Source of the DNA: Asaia sp003994335
GTDB lineage: Bacteria > Pseudomonadota > Alphaproteobacteria > Acetobacterales > Acetobacteraceae
Direction: 5' to 3'
Assembly: GCF_037151175.1 (NCBI RefSeq)
Contig: NZ_JBBCOR010000008.1
Location: forward strand, 1 to 64,000
DNA: 64,000 nucleotides
Of this stretch, positions 56,844 to 64,000 are shown in pieces (the stretch's first letter is position 1; each line of letters opens with the position of its first letter). The notes under the pieces are model-generated. The model saw only the letters and a program-made list of their open reading frames with translations, made no database searches and was not told the origin of the DNA. A program made the translations under genes and the position numbers.

Positions 56844-59078
56844 TCAGAGAAACGAGATCGGATCAATATCGATGTCGATGCGCTCATGAGTCGAAAGCTT
56901 CACCCCCTCAAGCCACTGCCGGATGATCGGTTGAACGGCCACACTGCGCCTCGTGCGCAATAGCAGCCGACGACGATGACGCCCGCGTAGAATGGCCAAT
57001 GGGGCTGGCGCAGGGCCAAGCACCTGCACACCGGGCAGATCGGGTGCCCGTGCGCCGAGGAGTCCGGACACGCGATCTGCCGCTTCAGCGGAATCGGCAC
57101 TGACGATCAGAGCCGCCAGACGCCCGTAAGGCGGCCAGAAGCCGGGTTTTCTCTGAGCCGATTCCTGCTCCATGAAGGCAAGATAATCGTTCGACACGAG
57201 GGCTTTCATTACCGGGTGATCGCCGAGATAGCTTTGCAGCAAGACTGTGCCGGGTTTTTCCGCACGGCCTGCACGACCGGATACCTGATGCAGCAATTGC
57301 ACCGTACGCTCGGCGGCACGCAAATCACCACCGCCTAGGCCGAGATCGGCATCGACCACCCCCACAAGGGTCAGGTCCGGGAAGTGCCAGCCCTTCGCGA
57401 CGATCTGCGTGCCAATGACCAGATCGATCTCGCGTGCGCTGATACGACGTACGGCCTCTGCCGTGGCGGAAGGCGAGCCGAGTGTGTCCGAGGCCATGAC
57501 CAGAATCCGGGCCTCGGGGAAATGCAGCCGGGCTTCCTCATGAACACGCTCAATACCCGGACCGACTGCGACGAGGCTGGATTCGGCCGCGCAGGAGGGG
57601 CAGGTTTCAGGTAGTCCCTCGACATGGCCACAATGATGGCAGGTCAGGATCTGACGTGCGCGATGTTCGACAAGCCAGGACGAGCAATTGGGGCATTCCA
57701 TGCGATGGCCGCAGCTGCGGCACAAGGTCAGGGGAGCGTAGCCACGCCGGTTGAGAAACAGCATGGCCTGTTCCTCACGCTCGAAACTAGCGCGGATAGC
57801 GTCCACCAGGACCGGTGACAGAAACTGCCCACGCTCCGGTGGCGCACGGCGCATGTCGATCAGGCGTACATCCGGCAGAGTGGCATTGCCGTGTCGGGCA
57901 TGGAGCACGACGTGACGATAACGCCCGTTCTCGACATTGGTCAGGGTCTCAAGACTCGGCGTCGCGGAAACGAGAATGGCCGGCACGTTCGAGAGCCTCG
58001 CCCGCACGATGGCCATGTCGCGCCCGTGATAGGTCACGCCTTCCTCCTGCTTGAAGGCGCTCTCATGTTCCTCATCCACGATGATCAGACCCAGATCGGG
58101 GAAAGGCAGAAACAGGGCTGAGCGTGCTCCGACCACGACCGCTGCCTGACCCTGGGCGATGGCATGCCATGTCTCGCGCCTTTTCTTTCCCCCCAGTTCG
58201 GAATGCCAGAGCGCAGGCTGAACGCCGAATCGCCGGGCAAAACGATCCGTCCATTGGGTCGAGAGGGCGATTTCAGGCAGGAGCACGAGACATTGCCTGC
58301 CTTCTGCCAGACAGGCCGCGACGGCCTCGAAATAGACCTCTGTCTTGCCGGAACCGGTCACACCCTCGAGCAGGGTCACGTTGAACGCGCGTGCCCGCAC
58401 GCTGTCGGTCAGGGCTAGAGCCGCTTCCTGCTGATCATCTGAAAGACGGGGCGGATGAAACATGGGATCGGGCAAGGAAAAAAGTGGGGGCGCCAGAAGC
58501 GGGGCCTCGCGCAGGAGACCGGCAGCGGCCAATCCACGCAGCACACCGGCAGAAACCCCGGTTCTTTCGGTGATCGTGGCTGAGGAGAGGGCATCCTCTC
58601 CCACTGCATCGAGCACACGCTGACGCGCCTCGGTCATGCGCAGCGCTGATGGATCGCCCCCGCCCCTGACCCAGCCGAGCTGGACCCTGGTCGGCTGCGT
58701 ATGGCGCGCGCGAATGGCCATGGCCAGAACCAGACCCGGCGGCGTGAGCGTATAGGCCGCCAGCCAGTCGATGAAGCGTCTGAGGTCGCGAGGCAGGGAG
58801 GGCATGTCCAGCCGCCCCAGAAGGGGTTTGAGCCGTGAAAGGGGAACAGAACGCGCCTCGATCGGAGCAAAATCGGCAGGCACGTCACTGTCCATGTCCC
58901 AGACACAGCCCGTTTCCTCGCGTCGTCCCAGAGGCACGCTCACGAGATCACCGGGGGAGACGCTGTTTTCCGGGGCGAGGTAGTCGAGCGGCGTGGCGAA
59001 GGGCAGAGGCAGCAGAACACTCACGCGCACCGTTCTCTCGCCATCTGCCGTCAGCTTCAGTAAGCTCGGTTCCGTCAT
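56844..59078 (-). CDS. priA: Primosomal protein N' (replication restart helicase PriA)
   Basis: The 744-residue helicase has a Walker A GVTGSGKTEVYF, the DEEH motif in IIVDEEHESAFKQEEG, GTQIVAKGWHFPD, and an eight-Cys zinc region (CRSCGHRMECPNC, LTCHHCGHVEGLPETCPSC). PriA reloads the replisome at stalled forks. It starts at 59078; an ATG three codons upstream is possible. xerC diverges 56 bp away, so their promoters share that gap. Confidence 0.95.
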   Translation of the reverse strand: MTEPSLLKLTADGERTVRVSVLLPLPFATPLDYLAPENSVSPGDLVSVPLGRREETGCVWDMDSDVPADFAPIEARSVPLSRLKPLLGRLDMPSLPRDLRRFIDWLAAYTLTPPGLVLAMAIRARHTQPTRVQLGWVRGGGDPSALRMTEARQRVLDAVGEDALSSATITERTGVSAGVLRGLAAAGLLREAPLLAPPLFSLPDPMFHPPRLSDDQQEAALALTDSVRARAFNVTLLEGVTGSGKTEVYFEAVAACLAEGRQCLVLLPEIALSTQWTDRFARRFGVQPALWHSELGGKKRRETWHAIAQGQAAVVVGARSALFLPFPDLGLIIVDEEHESAFKQEEGVTYHGRDMAIVRARLSNVPAILVSATPSLETLTNVENGRYRHVVLHARHGNATLPDVRLIDMRRAPPERGQFLSPVLVDAIRASFEREEQAMLFLNRRGYAPLTLCRSCGHRMECPNCSSWLVEHRARQILTCHHCGHVEGLPETCPSCAAESSLVAVGPGIERVHEEARLHFPEARILVMASDTLGSPSATAEAVRRISAREIDLVIGTQIVAKGWHFPDLTLVGVVDADLGLGGGDLRAAERTVQLLHQVSGRAGRAEKPGTVLLQSYLGDHPVMKALVSNDYLAFMEQESAQRKPGFWPPYGRLAALIVSADSAEAADRVSGLLGARAPDLPGVQVLGPAPAPLAILRGRHRRRLLLRTRRSVAVQPIIRQWLEGVKLSTHERIDIDIDPISFL

Positions 59079-59134
59079 GCTGCCCAAGCGCCCCCTTTTG
59101 TCCTGCCCTCTTAAACGAGACGAGGCCCGCCGTC

Positions 59135-60070
59135 ATGCTGATGCATGACCATCTCGAAAACTGGCTGGACTGGCTGGCGCATGAAAAGCGCTCACGCCCC
59201 AACACGGTCCTTGCCTATCGCAATGACGTTGCCTGCGCTCTCGCCTTCCTGACAGAGCATCTGGGGCAGGAGCCGGATCTCGAGGCCTTCGCAAGATTGC
59301 GCACGAGCGATTTCCGGGCCTGGCTCGCTTTCGACACCGCCAGATCGGAAAATGGCCGGGGCACGGCCGATGGTCGGGCCCGATCACGCGCAAGACGCGT
59401 TTCAGCGCTACGCTCGTTTTCCCACTATCTGGCGACGCGCCATGGTCTGAGCGCGGGCGCTCTGCGCCAGATGAAGGCCCCGAAAGTGCGCAAGCGCCTG
59501 CCACGCCCGCTTTCCCGCGACATGGCACTCAGCGCTCCCGCCGAGATCGCGTCTCTGGCCGAGCATCCGCTCTGCGCTGCGCGGGATGAAGCGCTCTTCA
59601 CTCTGCTCTACGGTGCCGGTCTGCGTATCGGCGAGGCTCTGGCTCTCGATATTCGCGATTGCGATCGCGCTGGCGAGGCGGGATTGCGCGTGACGGGCAA
59701 GGGCGGCAAGGAGCGGATCGTGCCTCTCCTGCCCAACGTGCTCAAGACGCTCATGCTGTGGCGCAATCAGCACCCCTGCCCGGCCCCGGACTCACCGCTT
59801 TTTGTCGGGCTGCGCGGCAAGAGGTTGCAGGCGGCAGTAGCACGCCGGGTCATGCAGGTCTGGCGCGAACAAAGCGGGCTGGATGCCAGCGCGACGCCCC
59901 ATGCGCTGCGCCATTCCTTTGCAACGCATCTGCTGGAGGGCGGGGCCGATCTGCGCGCGATCCAGGAACTCCTTGGCCATGCCAGCCTTTCAACCACCCA
60001 GGCCTACACCCTGGCCGATGAACGCCATCTCCTTGCCGTATGGCAGGCCCATCCACGCGCAAGGAAATAA
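59135..60070 (+). CDS. xerC: Tyrosine recombinase XerC
   Basis: A 311-residue recombinase. The N-terminal SAM-like domain (HDHLENWLDWLAHEKRSRPNTVLAYRNDV) is followed by the catalytic set: Arg in GAGLRIGEAL, Lys in GKGGKERIVPL, HxxR in HALRHSFATHLLEGGADL, His in LGHASLSTTQAYT and the Tyr there. With XerD it resolves chromosome dimers at dif. The open frame reaches back to 58835 inside priA; the ATG at 59135 opens the conserved part. Confidence 0.95.
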   Translation: MLMHDHLENWLDWLAHEKRSRPNTVLAYRNDVACALAFLTEHLGQEPDLEAFARLRTSDFRAWLAFDTARSENGRGTADGRARSRARRVSALRSFSHYLATRHGLSAGALRQMKAPKVRKRLPRPLSRDMALSAPAEIASLAEHPLCAARDEALFTLLYGAGLRIGEALALDIRDCDRAGEAGLRVTGKGGKERIVPLLPNVLKTLMLWRNQHPCPAPDSPLFVGLRGKRLQAAVARRVMQVWREQSGLDASATPHALRHSFATHLLEGGADLRAIQELLGHASLSTTQAYTLADERHLLAVWQAHPRARK

Positions 60071-60072
60071 AA

Positions 60073-60999
60073 ATGCTGCGTCCCGCTCTCGCGCTCCTCG
60101 TGGCCTTTGCCATGAGCTTGGCTGCCCCTCACGCAATAGCCGGTTCCTGCGCTCCTGAGCAGGTAGCGGATATCCCATTTCATAATGACGGGCTGTTTCT
60201 GAATGCACCGGTCATTCTCGATGGCAGACAGGCCCGGTTCATACTCGATACCGGCTCCGAAGGCAGCCTGATCACGCCAGAGGCGGCGGCCGCTTTGCGC
60301 CTGACGCCAGACCCGGCCCATGCCACCATGATTCAGGGGCCGAACGGACGGGGACAGCTCGCCCCGAACATGCTCATAAAGGCTCTGTCGCTGGGCACGA
60401 TTCCTTTCGGGCAGCGCTCCATTCCCCTCGGCGCGCTTCCAGGCGTACCCGCCCTGACGCCGCCCGTCGCAGGGCTTATGGGTGTGGACCTGCTTGGTCA
60501 ATTCGATGTCGAGTTCGATGTGAAGCAGCAACGCCTGTCACTTTGGCGACCCTCCGCCTCCGATGGTCGCTGCGCTCCCGCTCCTGCATGGCCCCGCGGG
60601 TACACAACCTTGCGGACACAGCGTGAGGGCACGCGACTGACGGTATCCTTCGTGCTGGATGGCCATGAAGGAACAGCGCTGATCGATAGTGGGGCGCGGT
60701 CTCATATCCTGTCGCGGCGCTTCGCCCATCTGATGGGAATTACCGACGAGATCTTGCGCAAGGATCAGGGTGGCGTCACCAGCGGGGTCGATCTCAATGC
60801 GCGCTGGTATCACTGGCATCATTTTCGTGCCCTGCACCTTCAGGAAGGAGCGCCAGGCTCGGGCAATCCAGTATGGAGGGACCCCGTCCTTACGGTCTCG
60901 GACATGCGCGACGGGGCTGACATGCTTCTCGGGGCAGACTGGTTCGCCCAGCATACGGTCTGGGTTTCGTTCAGCGCCGGACGGGTCTGGGTACGCTGA
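60073..60999 (+). CDS. Exported retropepsin-like aspartyl protease
   Basis: The 308-residue product begins 2 bp after xerC with AAGGAAATAA upstream. A signal peptide (LLVAFAMSLAAPHAIA) is followed by a lipocalin-like duplicated fold: FILDTGSEGSLIT near residue 70 (DTG) and ALIDSGARSHILS near 200 (DSG), the two active-site halves within one chain. Such bacterial clan-AA proteins are rarely characterised; a periplasmic endopeptidase is likely. The pair of motifs is the main evidence. Confidence 0.85.
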   Translation: MLRPALALLVAFAMSLAAPHAIAGSCAPEQVADIPFHNDGLFLNAPVILDGRQARFILDTGSEGSLITPEAAAALRLTPDPAHATMIQGPNGRGQLAPNMLIKALSLGTIPFGQRSIPLGALPGVPALTPPVAGLMGVDLLGQFDVEFDVKQQRLSLWRPSASDGRCAPAPAWPRGYTTLRTQREGTRLTVSFVLDGHEGTALIDSGARSHILSRRFAHLMGITDEILRKDQGGVTSGVDLNARWYHWHHFRALHLQEGAPGSGNPVWRDPVLTVSDMRDGADMLLGADWFAQHTVWVSFSAGRVWVR

Positions 61000-61053
61000 C
61001 ACCGAAACGATGTTTCATCCGGCAGATCATGGACCAAATTTCAGTGAGATCCG

Positions 61054-61129
61054 TGGTGGAGCTGAGGGGAATCGAACCCCTGACCTCCTCATTGCGAACG
61101 AGGCGCTCTCCCATCTGAGCTACAGCCCC
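61054..61129 (-). tRNA. tRNA-Ala (anticodon CGC)
   Basis: On the minus strand GGGGCTG pairs with CAGCTCC (one G-U). The D arm contains AGCTCAGATGGGAGAGC, the anticodon stem CCTCG/TGAGG encloses loop TTCGCAA with anticodon CGC, the T arm contains GGTTCGATTCC, and CCA is encoded at 61054-61056. Confidence 0.95.
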
Positions 61130-61263
61130 ACGGAACGGCTCGGAAGCTACACGGTTACACCGCAAAGTCAAGAATGTCCCACCGGACCCATGCGGGTTCA
61201 GTTGTGCGATCCCCCGCCCAGGCGCTAAAAGGAGCGCTCCGTTTTCATGCTGAGAGACGAGAC

Positions 61264-61572
61264 TTGCTGATCATCACCCTCTACAACATCATTCTGATGC
61301 TGATCCAGCTCTTCACCTGGGCGCTGATCCTGTATTGCGTGATGAGCATGTTGCTGAGCTTCCGGATCCTCGATCCGAGCAATCGCTTCATCTATAACGT
61401 GGCCATCTTTCTGGGGCGGATCGTCGAGCCCGTCCTCAATCCTGTACGGTCGATCCTGCCGCAGTTCGGCGCCATGGATCTGAGCCCGCTCGTCGTTCTG
61501 TTGGGACTGCAATATCTGCTCGTCCCGGTACTGAACCGCCTGCTCATTGCATCGCTTCACGCGAACTTCTGA
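61264..61572 (+). CDS. YggT family membrane protein
   Basis: A product of about 102 residues with two hydrophobic helices. LYNIILMLIQLFTWALILYCVMSMLLSF is followed by the family signature ILDPSNRFIYNVAIFLGRIVEPVLNPVRSILP and a second helix LSPLVVLLGLQYLL. YggT proteins are small inner-membrane proteins of unclear function, often near division or proline genes. The start could be this TTG with GAGACGAG upstream, or the ATG at 61297; the frame back to 61174 would run into the tRNA region. Confidence 0.8.
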   Translation: MLIITLYNIILMLIQLFTWALILYCVMSMLLSFRILDPSNRFIYNVAIFLGRIVEPVLNPVRSILPQFGAMDLSPLVVLLGLQYLLVPVLNRLLIASLHANF

Positions 61573-61611
61573 ACAACGCGCCCAAACGAGCGGTGTCGAG
61601 CCGCCTGTCTG

Positions 61612-61631
61612 GGCGATGCCATTGCATCGCC
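61612..61631. terminator. Hairpin after the YggT gene
   Basis: GGCGATGC (61612-61619) and GCATCGCC (61624-61631) pair perfectly around CATT. No T tract follows, so its role as a terminator between the convergent YggT and IclR genes is uncertain. Confidence 0.4.
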
Positions 61632-61716
61632 TGACGGTCAGGCCTGCACAGGCTTTCTGAGTGCCTATGGCCCCGTCAATACCGCAATCCGGACCTGGCC
61701 CAACTGAAAGACCGGG

Positions 61717-62505
61717 CTAGTCCGCAACATCGCTCAGTTCATGCCAGCCCAGCTTCGCCGAGAGCATAGACGCTGTCTGGCGTACCTGCGGAGCCAGGCT
61801 TTTCATGCGCAGGAGCGGCATGTCACCTGCGCGCCCGGTCACGCTGATTGAGGCCACGATCTGGCCAGAAGCATCCCGAACAGGGGCTGCGACGCAGTGA
61901 ATCCCGATCTCGTCATCCTCGAGATCAAAGACGCAATCTGTCGCACGATAGGCGCGCATGCGATTGACCCAGCTCGCAAGGCCAGAGGGCATGTGACGGT
62001 AGCTTGCCCTGTAGAGCCGCGCCCAGTCGGACTCGCTCTCATCCAGAATGAGCGCCCGACCCGTACCTGTGCGGGCAAGCGGCAGATGTTGTCCTGTCTG
62101 CGTGCGAATGCTCAGCGGTTTACGGCCTTCCAGACGCATCAGATAAATGACATGGCTATCCGAGCGGATGCCAAGATGGACCATCCGCCCCGTGATATCA
62201 TTGAGGTTCTGAAGCAGCGGCGCCGCAAGGCCAAGCAAAGGCGAGGCGTTCTGCGCCTGAGAGGTGAGAGAAATGAGCTTCTCTCCAAGACCGTAGCGCC
62301 CCATCGATTTCAGGCGGAGCCATCCTTGCTGGAGCAGGGCTGACGTCAGGCGCTGGGTCGTGCTGCGTGTACACCCGATCTCGAGTGCCAGTTCGGAAAG
62401 CGTATCGACCCCGGCCTGCACAGCCAGAATGATGGACAGGCCACGCCCCAGTGTTTGTGTGCCCTGGGGCCAGTCTTTATCCGAATATGCCACGTGCCGC
62501 TCCAT
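61717..62505 (-). CDS. IclR family transcriptional regulator
   Basis: The 262-residue protein has an N-terminal winged HTH (TLSELALEIGCTRSTTQRLTSALLQQGWL, about residues 35-63) and the IclR effector domain with MVHLGIRSDSHVIYLMRLEG, LPLARTGTGRALI, and VSISVTGRAGDM. IclR proteins usually respond to small organic acids or sugar-acid metabolites and act on adjacent genes. The nearest gene upstream (downstream in coordinates) is the glutamine cyclotransferase, on the same strand; nothing here names a target. Confidence 0.92.
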   Translation of the reverse strand: MERHVAYSDKDWPQGTQTLGRGLSIILAVQAGVDTLSELALEIGCTRSTTQRLTSALLQQGWLRLKSMGRYGLGEKLISLTSQAQNASPLLGLAAPLLQNLNDITGRMVHLGIRSDSHVIYLMRLEGRKPLSIRTQTGQHLPLARTGTGRALILDESESDWARLYRASYRHMPSGLASWVNRMRAYRATDCVFDLEDDEIGIHCVAAPVRDASGQIVASISVTGRAGDMPLLRMKSLAPQVRQTASMLSAKLGWHELSDVAD

Positions 62506-62686
62506 TTCGCTTGAACGGTGCCTTGGACTTCTAAAGGGCTTCTCGTTCGATCCAGAGTTTCAGAATGCTCCACAAGGGATGCGAAAAGCATCTCATAGCG
62601 TTATTCACGCCCGGATAAACCATTATTTGCATTTTTGGGTCACATCTATGTAATCAAGACCTGTATAGTTCTTATTTTGCAAATCA

Positions 62687-63502
62687 CTATTTCTTGTGGT
62701 CCACGATCCGTATCTGGTACAGCTTCTGCCAATATTTTCCGGTGACGAAGAGGCGATCATTCTCGCGGTCATAGGCGATGCCATTCGCGACCGCATCAGG
62801 GTCGAGAGAATTGATCTTTTCTGCCAGAACACTCAGATCAACCCATGATTTGACTTTACCCGTTACGGGATCGATCCGTGCGATCTCGGGAGTCATCCAT
62901 ATATTCGCCCAGATCTCACCATGAATATATTCGAGTTCATTCAGTCGTTTGACCGGTATACCCGACGCAGTGACACATAATCTGGACAAGATATGAAATG
63001 TAATGGGGTCGAGATGCTTCAGACAAGCTGACCCGTCGGACATGATTAGCGAATGCGCGTCACGAGTCAGGCCCCATCCCTCGCCGGGATACTCGAATCT
63101 TCTTTGCATCACGATGCCAGGAAAGCTCCAGACGAACCCGACACCCCCGCGCCAGGTCAAGCTGACAAGCCGGTTCTGCCAGGACGTGATTCCCTCGCCG
63201 AAATATCCCTCGGGTAGGCTCTCCTGAGCCAGCACCTTGCCAGTCCTCAGGTCCACTTTCCTGATCACCGAGTGCCCGATCAGCCCCGTACTCTCGTAAA
63301 GGAACCCGCCTTCGTAAAAGAGCCCCTCGGTGAAGGCCTGTGGATCATGCGGGAAAACGGCCAGTATCTCGGCGGGCTCCACAGGGGGATCGACGGCATT
63401 GTCAACGGCGGCATCTGCCCGAGCAGACGTCAGAGGACCCAGACAGGCAAGGGCGGCAAGACATGCCACGAGCGGGCGTACCCGCAACCTAAGAAAAGAC
63501 AT
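62687..63502 (-). CDS. Glutaminyl-peptide cyclotransferase (plant/bacterial type)
   Basis: The product of about 271 residues has a signal peptide (LRVRPLVACLAALACLGPLTSARA) and the five-bladed propeller of the glutamine cyclotransferase family: FPHDPQAFTEGLFYEGGFLYESTGLIGHS near residue 50, EGWGLTRDAHSLIMSDGSA near 145, and LNELEYIHGEIWANIWMTPEIARIDP near 190. It converts N-terminal Gln to pyroglutamate in the periplasm. A TTG at 63517 would add five residues. Confidence 0.9.
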   Translation of the reverse strand: MSFLRLRVRPLVACLAALACLGPLTSARADAAVDNAVDPPVEPAEILAVFPHDPQAFTEGLFYEGGFLYESTGLIGHSVIRKVDLRTGKVLAQESLPEGYFGEGITSWQNRLVSLTWRGGVGFVWSFPGIVMQRRFEYPGEGWGLTRDAHSLIMSDGSACLKHLDPITFHILSRLCVTASGIPVKRLNELEYIHGEIWANIWMTPEIARIDPVTGKVKSWVDLSVLAEKINSLDPDAVANGIAYDRENDRLFVTGKYWQKLYQIRIVDHKK

Positions 63503-63602
63503 GAGGCGGCGACCCAATTACCCTGATGAATACGCCTGCTATAGCCGGTCTTTTCTGCTTCTCACAATCGCATCATCTTGAGCATGGGTCTCGGCTTCTG
63601 CG

Positions 63603-64000
63603 TCAATCCGCCTTTCTGGCCTCGCATCCATAGATTGCGACGAAAGCCTGCCCCACACGCCCCGCGACCACGCGTATCTGGTCATCGCTGCAGTCGACCG
63701 GCAGTTCGAAACGCTTGCGTTGTACCAGGCGCGTCTGACAGAGCGCCATGAATTGCTCGGCGGCAAAAGTCGGGTCATCGGTGGCGATGGCGCCGCGTTC
63801 AATCCAGAACATGATCCATTTCGTCAGGGTGTCCAGCGTTCTGCCAAAGCCGAAGCGCCAGAACGTATCCGCGAGATCGGGAAAATGCGGCGCTTCGGAA
63901 ACGATGATACGGTAAAGTCGCAACGGGCCTGGCTGAAGCAGGACACTGATAAAGCGCTCGGCAAGCTGCGTGAACGCCTCGACGCACGTAATGGCCGTCA
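63603..64000 (-). CDS. TetR family regulator, C-terminal part (cut by the window end)
   Basis: The frame is open past the right edge, so the DNA-binding domain is missing. The visible part (about 131 residues) matches TetR C-terminal ligand domains of the AefR/TetR_C_7 sort: FTQLAERFISVLLQPGPLRLYRIIVSEAPHFPDLADTF, then WRFGFGRTLDTLTKWIMFWIERG and AAEQFMALCQ. Such regulators usually control adjacent efflux genes, which would lie outside the window. Confidence 0.8.
   Translation of the reverse strand, partial: TAITCVEAFTQLAERFISVLLQPGPLRLYRIIVSEAPHFPDLADTFWRFGFGRTLDTLTKWIMFWIERGAIATDDPTFAAEQFMALCQTRLVQRKRFELPVDCSDDQIRVVAGRVGQAFVAIYGCEARKAD

Overview
The window looks like an origin-proximal stretch of the main chromosome of an acetic acid bacterium (Acetobacteraceae, Alphaproteobacteria). 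The basis is: the rho / mnmE / mnmG / rsmG / parA / parB order with parS sites, which is typical of alphaproteobacterial origin regions; ALPHA-type paralogues such as a 41-residue single-Cys L36, UbiK and a short PlsC; a long-chain mannitol 2-dehydrogenase; and roughly 60% G+C. Genus is an inference only (Asaia/Gluconobacter-like). Almost every gene is housekeeping or envelope related. No prophage, IS element, CRISPR array or defence island was seen.

Layout. 0.1-2.4 kb (minus): nucleotide-sugar epimerase, DUF192 protein, metallo-beta-lactamase-fold hydrolase. 2.5-3.9 kb (plus): RidA-like protein and a secreted CHAP amidase. 3.9-12.4 kb (minus): rlmH-rsfS-nadD-proA-glycerate kinase, then ychF-pth-rplY, a histidine phosphatase and prs. 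12.5-15 kb (minus): a frameshifted orphan gene and the DUF799/DUF4810/CsgG lipoprotein trio. 15.2-17.4 kb (plus): a GT61 glycosyltransferase and a SIS-domain sugar-phosphate protein. 17.4-21 kb (minus): lipoprotein-pgeF-lgt-hldD. 21.2-23.7 kb (plus): ubiK, ybjN-like, proC and a TetR/COQ9-like protein. 23.7-24.4 kb: two convergent tRNA genes (Gln, Lys) flank a 14-copy 8-bp tandem repeat. 24.4-32.1 kb: parB-parA-rsmG-mnmG-mnmE and rho on minus, with ogt diverging. 32.1-41.1 kb: corA, trpBA, hdeD-like, plsC, a TonB receptor and an exported protein. 41.1-51.9 kb: a small lipoprotein and apbC, then opgC-degP-FUSC, mannitol dehydrogenase and opgGH. 52-64 kb: DUF2501, ptrB, rpmJ, a TPR protein, priA/xerC, an aspartyl protease, tRNA-Ala, a YggT protein, an IclR regulator, a glutamine cyclotransferase and a truncated TetR regulator.

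How the genes connect. opgC, opgG and opgH are the core set for making, polymerising and decorating osmoregulated periplasmic glucans. They sit around a DegP protease, an FUSC-type membrane protein and mannitol dehydrogenase, so the 42.6-51.9 kb block reads as an osmotic/envelope stress neighbourhood. ParA/ParB with three near-perfect or perfect parS palindromes (26.67, 28.95 and 36.60 kb) form a chromosome segregation centre.

Less ordinary signals: a dispersed family of GC-rich composite palindromes (10.7, 30.4, 41.0, 56.8 kb, with degenerate copies near 51.9 and 52.7 kb); an apparent frameshift, or missing start codon, in rsfS; a split orphan gene containing a G8 tract; the 8-bp minisatellite between tRNA genes; a possible small RNA or attenuator upstream of hldD; and a hairpin in the rho leader. 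Two small genes (rpmJ and a 56-residue lipoprotein) were found by direct reading.
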